This document shows positions 35,396 through 44,805 of a stretch of DNA of 64,000 bases, in pieces (within the stretch, counting starts at the first letter, position 1; every line of letters begins with the position of its first letter). A model generated the notes under the pieces. It searched no databases, was not told the DNA's origin, and was given only the letters and a program-made list of their open reading frames with translations. The translations under genes and the position numbers were made by a program. The stretch comes from Amborella trichopoda (taxonomy: Eukaryota; Streptophyta; Magnoliopsida; Amborellales; Amborellaceae): assembly GCF_000471905.2 (NCBI RefSeq), contig NW_006499296.1, forward strand, positions 437,579 through 501,578, read 5' to 3'.

Positions 35396-36736
35396 TCACA
35401 CAAAAGCAATCTCCCTTTTACCCACCACTAAGTAGGGCTCAATTCACAAAATCATAACTTGTTCAAGAAGTGAGCTCACACAATTTCACACTCTCCCTTT
35501 CACATGAAGTGAGCTCACATAGCTTGTTCAATAATATTTCAAGGGATCATTCCTGCCACATTGTCCTTTCCGAGCCTCCTCCTCTGCAAGAATTAATTAA
35601 AAAAGACAGCCTTAAAAGTACAGAAACTAGTAATAAGAAACAATAGGAACTGAACTTTTTTCTTAGTATTATTTTTTGTGATGAATAATTGAGCTAGAAA
35701 AGTTAAGAAAAACATAATTCATGTTAAAAATATAGGCATGGAGGGAACACAGTCTACTTTCACAGTCTTTGACTATTCTTTCTACAACAGTGATGTGTCA
35801 CATTATCTTGTAACCAAAACTAGCATGCAGATTGAACATTTCTATGAATAGTCCAGAATGCAGTTACTGGTTTGATATCTAATAGAGGCAATCATCAAAT
35901 AAAACATTTCCTTTTCATTCCTGTTTAAGCCAAACAAGAAAAATAAACAACTTTACACAAAGTACAAACACAACTGCCATCACAGTAGTTTGTGGGCAGG
36001 TGCCATTACAACAAATCAATGCCAAAGATGCATATGTAAGAAAAATCCTGCATGAAATATCAGGAGTGAGTGAATACCAAAGTTCAATTCCAACCCATCA
36101 GAAAACAGAAAAGAAGATGATGGCAAACATATGCAAGTCAAACCAATGCTGTGAAATCTCAGGCATGAATAATTACAAGAAAACTTATCAACGAGAGAAA
36201 AACATGAAGAAGAACCTAACTCTAGGACGAAGATGCTTTTCACAGCATTCATTCGTCATAACCAATAAATGGTTGGTTGCAGCATGTCCTAATTCATGAC
36301 ATGGTAAAGTATAAAGCTAGAAAGAAAGGATTTACTCCACATTCATAAAAAGATCAATGACACAATCGGAGCGTGTATTAAATACTCATAAGTCAAGAGA
36401 TTCCACCAGATCTTGTATCCACAATTGGTTCTCAGTAAAGTTAATCCTTCATTGCAATTGAAAACCCCGAAAATAAGAGCTACTACATAACGCAATAAAA
36501 CTATATCATTGTTCAAACTTCCACTTTGACAAACCAAAATGTACAAGCCCCTTCTTTCGAGAACCTAGAGACCACGAAAAGGCTTACACCTAGAGAACTT
36601 TTGATGTATGTCCATGGCATTCAAATGCTGAATGCAGATGAAGCCACTAGGCTCTGAAAACCTAGCCAAAACGATTGCAGTCTCTGCATCCTCCTCCACA
36701 TTACTATGACCCAACTTATTCACAAGTGGGATCATC

Positions 36737-36740
<4 letters not shown>
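35396..36740. other. Intergenic DNA downstream of the ALOG gene
   Basis: No protein family recognised in any frame. The last few hundred bases presumably include the ALOG 3' untranslated region and its poly(A) site, which I cannot place. Confidence 0.4.
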
Positions 36741-36789
<49 letters not shown>

Positions 36790-36804
36790 ACCCCCCCCCC
36801 CCCC
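36741..36804. repeat. (CT)23 microsatellite followed by a C14 tract
   Basis: (TC)n at 36741-36786 then C14 at 36791-36804. On the minus strand it lies 34 bases after the ALOG stop codon, so as transcribed it gives a G-run and (GA)n in the probable 3' untranslated region. Confidence 0.95.
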
Positions 36805-36837
36805 TCCCTCCCTCTCTCTGAGACAGGGAGCAGCCCC

Positions 36838-38536
36838 CTAGTCGCCATGATCCTGAGGCTCCTCAACCTGCGGCATTGGGTCCTCCGGATCCTTTGGCTT
36901 CTCAACCTGTTGCATTGAGTCCTCATTATCATTGGGCTTTTCAACTTGTTCAATCGAGCCCTCATGATCCTTCAGCTTTTCAACCTGTTGGACTGAATCC
37001 TCATTATCCTTTGGCTTTTCGACCTCTCCATGATCCTTTGCCTTCTTTGCCCTTTTGACTGGCAGCTTTGACGGAGTATCACTATAGCGCAGCAGACCTC
37101 GAGTTCGGCTCCTCGTCATTCTCCCTGTGAATTCAGGTCCTGTTATCTGAAGTATCGCATTCTCAGGGGTCTTCTTCTCAGGCGATAAAGATCCCCCCTT
37201 CGCTGCTGCAGCTTTACGATTCGCTGCACTAGATATGGCCTCACACTCCCACCTATAACACAATCACCAAAAATTTAAGGAAAAGAAAAAAAACAAGAAA
37301 TTGATCCAACCAACCATCCCTTAAGCCCTATCCCACCTATAACACAGTCACCAAAAATTTTGTCACCAAAACCCTTTCCCACCTATAACAGGGTCACCAA
37401 AAATTTCTTAACACAGTCACCAAAAATTTCAGGAAAATAAAAACACACGCAATTAATCGAACCAACCATCCCTTAAGCCCTAATCACAGAAGAAACAACA
37501 TAGAAGACATAAATCCACCAAACTCCAAACAGGGTGATACAAATCAATGAAGCACCCAACAAATCCTAATCATAGAAACACACACATTTAAAGAAACAAT
37601 ATCCACAATACTAAATTTTAAACCAAAATAAAAAAAAAAGCAAAATAAATCCATCATATCCTAACAATAAAAACGCATTAAAACAAAGACAATTAAATCC
37701 TCAACCCTAATTTCCAAACCCTAATTACATACAAGCAAAATAAACCCTCGAAAGCCTACATGTAGAAGCACATTGAAAAAACAAAGAGAAACAAATTAAC
37801 AACCCTAATTTCCAAATCCTCATCTCAAACACAATCAACCAAATCCACCAAAACCTAATCATAGAAGCAGATCCTTAATCAAAGCGACAGAAAAAAGAAA
37901 GCACAAATATATAAAACAGCAGCCCTAATTATAAACTCACATTGGAGCAACCGGCGCCACAGGAACAAAAGTGACCGGAACCAGTGCAAGGCCAGGCGTA
38001 TTAACAACAGGAGGAGGATGAGGATAAGAAGGAAAGGAGTTATAATCTTCACTCTTTTTATCTAAAGGAATCCCCCTCGCCTTGGACTGTGCCACCCTCA
38101 CTTCCATTAGATACTTCCTCACATCCTGCGAGGCAAAGGGGTTAGCATCGCGGGTCCCGCCATTCTCCTCATAGGCCGCCCTCAGCCGCCCCACCAACGC
38201 ATCCAGGCTGCCCCACGCCTGCCTCAGTGGACATGCGCAGGTGTTGGGAGAATCTCGGTAACCGTAGTAAGGGCACGCATAGACATGCACCTTGGTCTTG
38301 CCCAGCTCATCGAGGGTTTTGAGGAAGTCGATCACATTGGAGCCTACGCACTTAGAGAGGTAGATGGGGGGTTGGTGGTTCTTTGCATAGAGGACAAAGG
38401 TGTTCCAGTCTCTCTGTTTCTGAGCCTCATAGCGGCTCGAATCGTAGCGGCGAGTGTCGTAGCCGGATGATTTCGATGGTGTTGCTACGGATTGCTTAGC
38501 AACTGACCTGGGTGTGATTGCTCCTTGCTGGGTCAT
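36838..38536 (-). CDS. ALOG/LSH-domain protein with a spliced acidic-repeat tail
   Basis: ALOG proteins are plant nuclear regulators of organ boundaries and meristems. Exon 1 (38536-37941) encodes residues 1-198. The ALOG domain, about 35-160, has RDWNTF, the family Zn-ribbon ligands His84, Cys88, Cys100 and Cys102, and the near-invariant [20 protein letters not shown]. It ends at GTGAGT. Exon 2 (37252-36838) follows TTATAG and keeps the frame (AT|G), giving 336 residues. Most ALOG genes I know are intronless and end soon after the domain. Here the usual lysine-rich signal after ARGIP is replaced by [10 protein letters not shown] Pro/Val-rich linker leads to a tail with [18 protein letters not shown] and then about five [10 protein letters not shown]-type 13-residue repeats. 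No stops or frameshifts are seen. The ATG sits in AGAAAATG. Exon 2 membership rests on phase agreement, not on a transcript. Confidence 0.9.
36841..37040 (-). repeat. 39-bp coding repeats in the ALOG tail
   Basis: About five units of 39 bp (13 codons), each with the pattern VEKxxDxEDSxxQ, end the protein. The period is a multiple of three, so copy number can change without shifting frame. Units differ at several positions each. Confidence 0.9.
37246..37420 (-). other. Three copies of the ALOG 3' splice-site sequence
   Basis: The intron end (GGTGAYYGTGTTATAG then GTGGGA on the minus strand) is present at 37253 (used in my model) and, further upstream in the intron, near 37336 and 37379. Splicing to either extra copy would read G-TGG-GA... 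and reach a stop within 5 to 16 codons. The whole block is part of a ~156-bp intron duplication (CCATCCCTTAAGCCCTA at 37314 and 37471). Confidence 0.8.
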
Positions 38537-38867
38537 TTTCTCTCTCTAGATTTCTTCCCCCTTCTCTATGTAGTCGCTATGTATATCAGGAACCCATGAT
38601 CTACTTCTCTCTTGTATCTCTCCAACGCCCCAACTTTCTGTGTGTGGTGTATTAACCAGTATAGGGAAACGAGAGAGATTCTTAGGGTTTTTGAAAGGGG
38701 AGAGAGGAGAGAGAGTAGGAAGTAATGGCAAATGGAAAGAGAGAGGAGAAGAACTAAACCCTAAGTTGCAGGGTTACACCTACAGTGCCAAGGGTAAACC
38801 CAGAGCCAAAATCAAAAGGCTTCAGATTTAGAAAGAGGAAATGTGAGGGGCATCCCTGCTATTTTGC

Positions 38868-38877
38868 TATATATATA
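38868..38877 (-). promoter_or_regulatory. Candidate TATA box for the ALOG gene
   Basis: CAATATATATATAGC on the minus strand, about 330 bases before the start codon. Position and sequence suit a plant core promoter, but AT-rich DNA gives such words often. Purine-rich (GA) sequence occupies the presumed leader, and a telo-box (AAACCCTA on the plus strand, about 38756) lies between. Confidence 0.35.
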
Positions 38878-38879
38878 TT

Positions 38880-39784
38880 GCTCGATATGATTCATTGAGT
38901 TATCACCATATCTTCATAAAAGGGACGGTGGTGTTTGAGTAGCTGATTAGACCTCGATGAGAGACGTATTTGATATACAGGACCGTATATATGATCAATT
39001 TGGTCATGATAGCAGCATGACCATCAAGGTCATATTATATGTTGCTCATCGATTAGGACATGTGAGCTGCCCAGCCAATTGGACGGTTCAGATTGAACCA
39101 CAGTGGGAGACATGGATGGCATGTTTACTCAATATGCATTCTCTTTTTGTGCGCATCAAATTTAGATATAAATAAAGGGTCCAATCTAGGGTTGCAATTT
39201 GTAGAAATAAGATTCTCATGTTCTACATGGTTTATTTTAGTTGGACATATAGATTTAACATATCTATTAAAATAAAATAAAAAAATAGTATCAAAAGATA
39301 GTATGAAATTTTTACCATTCAAATAAAATGGAGGGTGTAGATAGCAACTTTCTTTCAGTTGCAACCTTATATAAATCTTCTGCTTAGATATTGTGTGAAA
39401 AATGTGAGATCATCACACTTTATTTTTTTTCAAAAAATTAATACATAGACTTGGACATAATGTTGGTTGTCTTATTTTGCAAAATTAAATATGAGCCATC
39501 TGACCATTCATGGGACGGCCCATATTATCTCTTGGGAAAATATTTCAATGGTTAGAACCCTTTATAAAATCCTTAAGTTGAATTTTCATCTCACTCAAGT
39601 ATTTAATCAAAAAAACATTTATAAAAATACTTAAATTACGGTTATTTAGGGCTGGAAGCCCCCCTTGTACCACCCTAGCTCAGACTGGACATTTTAAGTA
39701 TTTTTCTTGTAAGATTTGCTAACCCTAAATAGGTCAGCCCACTTTAAGATTATACTTTGAGGATGTAATATAGTAAAATGAAAT
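38880..39784. other. Region upstream of the ALOG gene
   Basis: Presumed promoter and intergenic DNA. No other gene seen. A scrap of MITE family A end (GTTGCAACCTTATATAAAT) lies at about 39359-39378. Confidence 0.4.
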
Positions 39785-40046
39785 GGATCCGATTTCTATG
39801 TGGTAAAGCCCACATATGTAGAAATGTAGACCACTTAATAAATCTATTTTTGAGATGGATTTTAAGACTAAATTTTTAAAGATATATAATCTCTAATATG
39901 GAGATCACGAATATATAAAATAAATAAATTTTAAAAATTTGAAATAATAATTATAATAAGAAAATATTTTGATCATTAGTGTCCATTGTTTTTAGATGGA
40001 ACATCCATCTTTAAGATGTGATCCAGCTCGCATGAAACAATTTTCC
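39785..40046. mobile_element. MITE family B, copy B3
   Basis: Left end GGATCCGATTTCTATGTGGT, middle TTTTTGAGATGGATTTTAAG and TAATATGGAGATCACGAATA, right end CGCATGAAACAATTTTCC. The right part is shortened. Confidence 0.7.
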
Positions 40047-40282
40047 AATGAAAACAAAATACCCAATTTAGAAAGCATTTTTTAATTTTCCATTAAAACC
40101 ATGGCATATGTTATTGGGCCCGCCCAATGTCACTCATGTGGCCCTTTATCTTGTGAACACATCAAGCTTGATGGTCGAATGCCAATGGAGGAGACAAAAA
40201 ATTTACCTCCCACTTTATATCTTTCACCGTCCACCCATTGATTGGACAGTGATAAGCGACATATATTATTATTTTTGGGGAT

Positions 40283-40572
40283 GAGGTTTTTATGAGTCGG
40301 CCCACTCATCTGTATACATGATCTCTCCCTCTAAAATCTATTTTAGATTTTTTTTATCTAATTTTTTTTTATGGATTCGTCATCTAGATAAGATGATCAT
40401 GAATATGAAAAAGAAAAATTTTATTTTTAAATTAAAAAAATATTTTTTTGGTATTTTTGGTGCACCGTCTATATGAAATTTATGGTGTACACTTTATACA
40501 ACGTCCATCTTTATTATGGCTGCTTGTGAGTTAACGCGCTCTTGAAGCCCCTAACCCACGCAACATTTTTCC
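40283..40572. mobile_element. Divergent relative of MITE family B
   Basis: Same layout as family B (GAGGTTTTTATGAGTCGGCC at left, GATGATCATGAATATGAAAA inside, CGCAACATTTTTCC at right) with low identity. Confidence 0.45.
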
Positions 40573-41040
40573 TCTTATTAATATTCATGGCATCATACTG
40601 TTTAGAAAATATAAATTTTAGTACATTCTAAAACATAGATTTTTTGGGAAAGCTAAAAGATTTGACTATTTACTCCCTCGGATCAATATGGGAGTAACCG
40701 TAGGACCTTCAATTTTGGAGATGTAAAATTTTATACTCATAGACTAACACCTCAATGAAAAAAATTCTAAATAGCACTCTTTGCATTTGAAAAATAATAA
40801 TATCTCAAGATTGAACATAGACTATCTATTTTTTTTTTTTATAATGAAATATTAGTGTTAGAAAACTTAAAATTGAAATTTCTCTTTTGAAAATGATCAT
40901 GTAATGATTTTTAGGTGGATCCCAAATTTTCACATTGAAAACTTCCTAGTAGGTTATCTGGCCAATAGAGTAGTGCTATAGTATGCACCCACAGGAGATA
41001 GCATATGTGCTTGTTGGGAAATGCATAGTTCCGAAGTATT
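40573..41040. other. Intergenic stretch
   Basis: No gene or recognised repeat seen. Confidence 0.4.
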
Positions 41041-41430
41041 ATAGTGCAACCAGTGGTTTAAAAGACGGATTGGTGCCGCGGATCAGGCACCCCAAAAACC
41101 CATATGAATCAATGAATCAGCGTTTTGGATCGAGAATCGAACGAATTGACCAGATTCGACCTTAAAAAAATCCAAATAAATTATCAAAAATCATTGTAAA
41201 TGTTGATTTTTAAGAATCCAATATGAAATGGGGGTACTACATTAATAACTTTCATTTTTTTCCATCAATATGTGAATATTGAGATGTTATTTCCCTGTAT
41301 AAACGATTGTTAACCATTAAATTTATATCATACAAAAGGAGAAGCATAAAATTATCATGGATGAAGTATATAATCATACATGGGCTATAATAAAACTTAC
41401 AATTCGTAAAATATGACTTAAATACCAAAA
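41041..41430. mobile_element. Non-autonomous element E, copy 1
   Basis: Homologous to 57735-58060. Shared words: GGGGGTA(C/G)T(A/G)CATTA, ATATGTGAATATTGAGA, GAGCATAAAA and the GC-rich head with GGATC/CGGAT. No coding. It interrupts the intron that follows the GSK3-like fragment, which probably explains why no further kinase exons are found to the left. Confidence 0.6.
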
Positions 41431-41540
41431 TTAAAGATGAGATTGGCAAAGTTCATTGTTGATAAATTAGCAATCGTATAATTTCATCATATATGATTAT
41501 TAGTGACATAAGCATAATGAAATCAATAGCAAAAATTCAC

Positions 41541-41824
41541 TTGTCCAAGCAAGTGTTCAGCCAAAACACAACCAGTTAACCAGATGTCAATCGTTGAGGG
41601 GTACTCAGTGGCTCTAAATATTAGTTCCAGAGCTCTATAATATCTAGAACAAATATTTGATATATTTGGCTCTCCCTTCACCTGTCAATCAGAATACATA
41701 AATCATCAAAACCAGAAACATGAGTTTTTGCAATTATAAGGAAATTTGATTCTACATCAAGCATAACCACCAAAACTTTTGCACTTCCAAAGTCACAGAG
41801 CTTGAGCTAGTGTTTATGAGTGAC
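41541..41824 (-). pseudogene. GSK3/SHAGGY-like protein kinase fragment, two exons
   Basis: Exon a (41824-41771, 18 codons) reads THKH-stop-LKLCDFGSAKVL, containing the DFG magnesium-binding motif and following a CAG acceptor. An ~89-base intron (GTGGTT...GACAG) separates exon b (41681-41541, 47 codons), which reads [33 protein letters not shown] and [11 protein letters not shown] before GTGAAT. It keeps the activation-loop tyrosine and the exon lengths and intron positions typical of plant GSK3 genes. A TAG stands where the family usually has Gln (HTHQ). APE has become ALE and IWSAG has become IWLTG. The N-lobe, catalytic loop and C-terminal exons are absent. Because introns are kept, it is a copied genomic fragment, not a retrocopy. 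Confidence 0.88.
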
Positions 41825-42290
41825 CTGTAAACAAGAACGTCACTAAGCGAGACAAGGAAACTGTGATAAAGTGGAAAAGTAAAAATACCAATATTGCAAA
41901 AACAAATGAATAAATCAATAATAAAAATGACAAAACAACAAACTCCTAAATATTATACGCATGTGCAATTCAAACAGTTTTACTTGACAAGTAAATGTGG
42001 AAGTAAAGGATTCCTTTTAAAAACAAAAAAAAACTATGTGAATGTAAATGATCAAGTGAAACTAATTTCTCTTGAGATTCTTCATTAGGTTCTTCGACAT
42101 TTAGAATATTAAAATTCTCATGCAAGTATATCTACCACATAACGAAATAGTGACAAACACAAAATATAGCTAAATGCTAATAATGTCTATGGCAGCAACA
42201 ATGAGCATTCTAAAATATGAAAAGCCCACATCGAAAGCCTACTAGTAACATCGCAATGTAAGAATAAATAGTCATCATTTCTTCATCACA
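41825..42290. other. Intergenic stretch between kinase fragment and LINE
   Basis: No upstream kinase exon (HRDVKPQN region) could be found here. Nothing else recognised. Confidence 0.45.
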
Positions 42291-44620
42291 TTTACATAGC
42301 AAGCAAACATTAAGCATTATTTTACCTCTTTTTAAAGGTTATCAATTGTCAAAGTTCTCCCTTGCATAAGGATCCATTAAAAACCTTGTATCTTATGAGG
42401 AATATGCCATGTCCAAATTCTTCTCTACCTTGCTCTATCATGAAAAAGTAACTTATAGGCATCTTGCATATTTCATAGAGAAGACGACATCACTCTCTTT
42501 CTCCCAAGTCACGTCATCTCTTGCATCTCTTGGAATATAAACCCGTTGCAACTCATGCAACAGTTCAACCAGTTGTATAGTAACAACATATGGCATTCTA
42601 TTATAGCTACATTGAATATTCCATTGCAAATTCCCATTGTCTTGAAAAAACATTTCTACTTTCACCAAAGGATTCACCACTTTAAAAAAAAAGCTCCAGA
42701 AATCTCCCCTTCAATGGCTTATCCCCCAACCGTTTATGGAACCAAAAATTCATTGTATTCCCCTATCATACCATCCATCTAGAATGTTCAATGACTAATA
42801 ACTTCCAAGTGAAAATTGCTTATTCAATCGTGATCCATTATCTTTTTTTTAACGAATAACCATGATCTACTCTTAGTGAGATTAGTAGTGCGATCCTCCC
42901 CATTTTTTGCTTTCAATACCCTCCTCCATAATCGATCTTCGTTAATCATAGACATCCACCATCTCTGGGCCAATAAAACCCTATTAAAAGGTTCTAATGC
43001 CAAGGCCCCCTTCCATCTTGGGAGGGCATATCCTAACCCAGTTAACCAAATGCTATTTTTCCCACCTTCCAATGTTCCTCATAAAAGGTTATGCATAAAT
43101 TTGTCAATAGTATTAATAGGCAATAATGACATCTTGGGAGTGCATACCCTATCCCATTACCAACAAAGACATTTGGTAAATAGGTAAGTTAGCTAAAGAG
43201 GACTTGATAAGAGTAATAAGTCCCCCCCAGAGAAAGAATTTTTGTTTTCCAAATATCTTAGTTCACCTAAAATCTTTTAACAGTAGAGTCCCATACGCTC
43301 ATTGGAAATCTAGATTCTGATATAAGAGGGCCCAGATAATTTATAACACAATTTTCAACTCTAAATCCCACTCTTCTTGCAAAAGTTCTCACAAGCTCTT
43401 CACCACATCCTACCCCCACTATAGAGATTTTATAGCGGTCAACTTTAAGGCCCAATGCAACTTCACATTACCTTAGGAATGTAGAAATATTGCGTACCTC
43501 CTCAACATCATCACTACAGAAAACAATTGTATCATCTGTATATTGTAGGTGTGTTATTATGGGACCCCTCAAAGATATGTTAAAGCCTTTAAATCTCCTC
43601 AAAACTTTAATATTTTGCAACATCAAGTTGAAGCCTTCACCCACCCAAGTATATAAGAAAGATGAGAGATGTCCCCTTCTCTTAAACCTCTTGTTGCTCT
43701 AAAAGAGCCTTTAGAGCATCCATTGATCAGAATTAAGAAATAAGCATTTGACAGGCAACCATTGATCTATCTAATCAATCTCTCCTCAAAGCCCATTCTC
43801 TTCATAACCTCACACCACACATTCCAACTTATGATCTTCAAGGGCAACAACAAGTAGATGCTCGTCAGGCAGTTTCCTCATTGGCAGAACTGGATGTTTC
43901 AAAGCTCTCCATGTTGGTATTGGAGCTCATGATGATGACCTCCTTCCCTATAGTTGGTTTAGTTTGCGAGCCGCCAATCTAGCTGACAAACACCAACAAC
44001 TTTGCTCTTTCCTTTCCCTTTAGCGTCTTTCTTCTCCTGCTCATCAATTTTTGTTTCTCTGAGCCCTAAATTATCGCTTTTTTTATCCTCCATTTTTCTC
44101 TTCTTAATACTCTTTTTAATAGCTTGAAACACATAGGCAAGAGAATCTCATATCTTCCAACATCCTATCAATAATATCTCAAACTCTATCTCATCTGTAT
44201 TGTCTTCCTATGCTGCACTTGATAATCAATTTGTGGTAGCTCCATATTAGGCTGACACGACATTAAAAGGTAATACATACAAGGGATCCTCACTCTCCAA
44301 AAGCTCTCCATTATCAAAGACAATTAGTTGAGGATCGAGCCCCCTATTTTTATCTTCCATATGAAACAATTAGTTGAGGATCAAGCCTCCTATTTTTATC
44401 TTCCATATGAAACTTCTCATCTTGATCAAGGACTAGAACCAACTCCTCAAGATTTTCAGGAATCTCCCTTATTACTAGCCTCCCAGAGTTCGCTTTCTTC
44501 ACTCCCATATTAAATGGAAGAAATCTTCCTCTCACCATGACTACTATCAAACTAAAAAAGTAAGTCCAAAAACAATAATCGTTCATAGACAATAAATGAA
44601 CCAAAGTTTTTACGAGGGCC
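42291..44620 (-). pseudogene. L1-type LINE with reverse transcriptase, decayed
   Basis: Read on the minus strand. 44604-44350 gives a segment FLPFNMGVKKANSGRLVIRE of unknown type, possibly from ORF1. 43800-43700 gives MKRMGFEERLI and INGC, then GLREGD. 43640-43500 gives VGEGFNLMLQNI, RGPIITHLQY and then TDDTIVF, the catalytic box of plant L1 reverse transcriptase (normally FADD; here YTDD at about 43529-43543). 43455-43267 gives GLKVDRYKISIVGVGC, NYLGPLISE and VWDSTVKRF. 43050-42840 gives an LPRWKGALALEPFNR block and LLAQRWWMSMINEDRLWRRV. 42680-42290 gives the distal zf-RVT part. Several stops and frame changes; not functional. Confidence 0.85.
44321..44412. repeat. 46-bp tandem duplication
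   Basis: CAATTAGTTGAGGATC through TTTTTATCTTCCATATGAAA occurs twice at a 46-bp period in the LINE remnant. Confidence 0.92.
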
Positions 44621-44805
44621 TTTATATAATGTTAGAAATCGTCCTCTTCCTTTCTATATTCTTCATCTTTTTCATTTGCTAAGCATTGAGCATGTATACT
44701 TCCCTCATTAAATGCACTTCATTCCCCATGCATCTCTACCTCTTCGGGCACTCACATCTATCAAAATGCATATCGATACATCATTAAAAAAATCCAAAAA
44801 TCTAC

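Noticed and set aside
36706-36965. Open frames with Leu-Ser or Arg-Glu runs
   Set aside because: They are translations of the (CT)n microsatellite and antisense of the ALOG tail.
42876-43187. 103-codon plus-strand frame
   Set aside because: Antisense of the L1 reverse-transcriptase C-terminal region.
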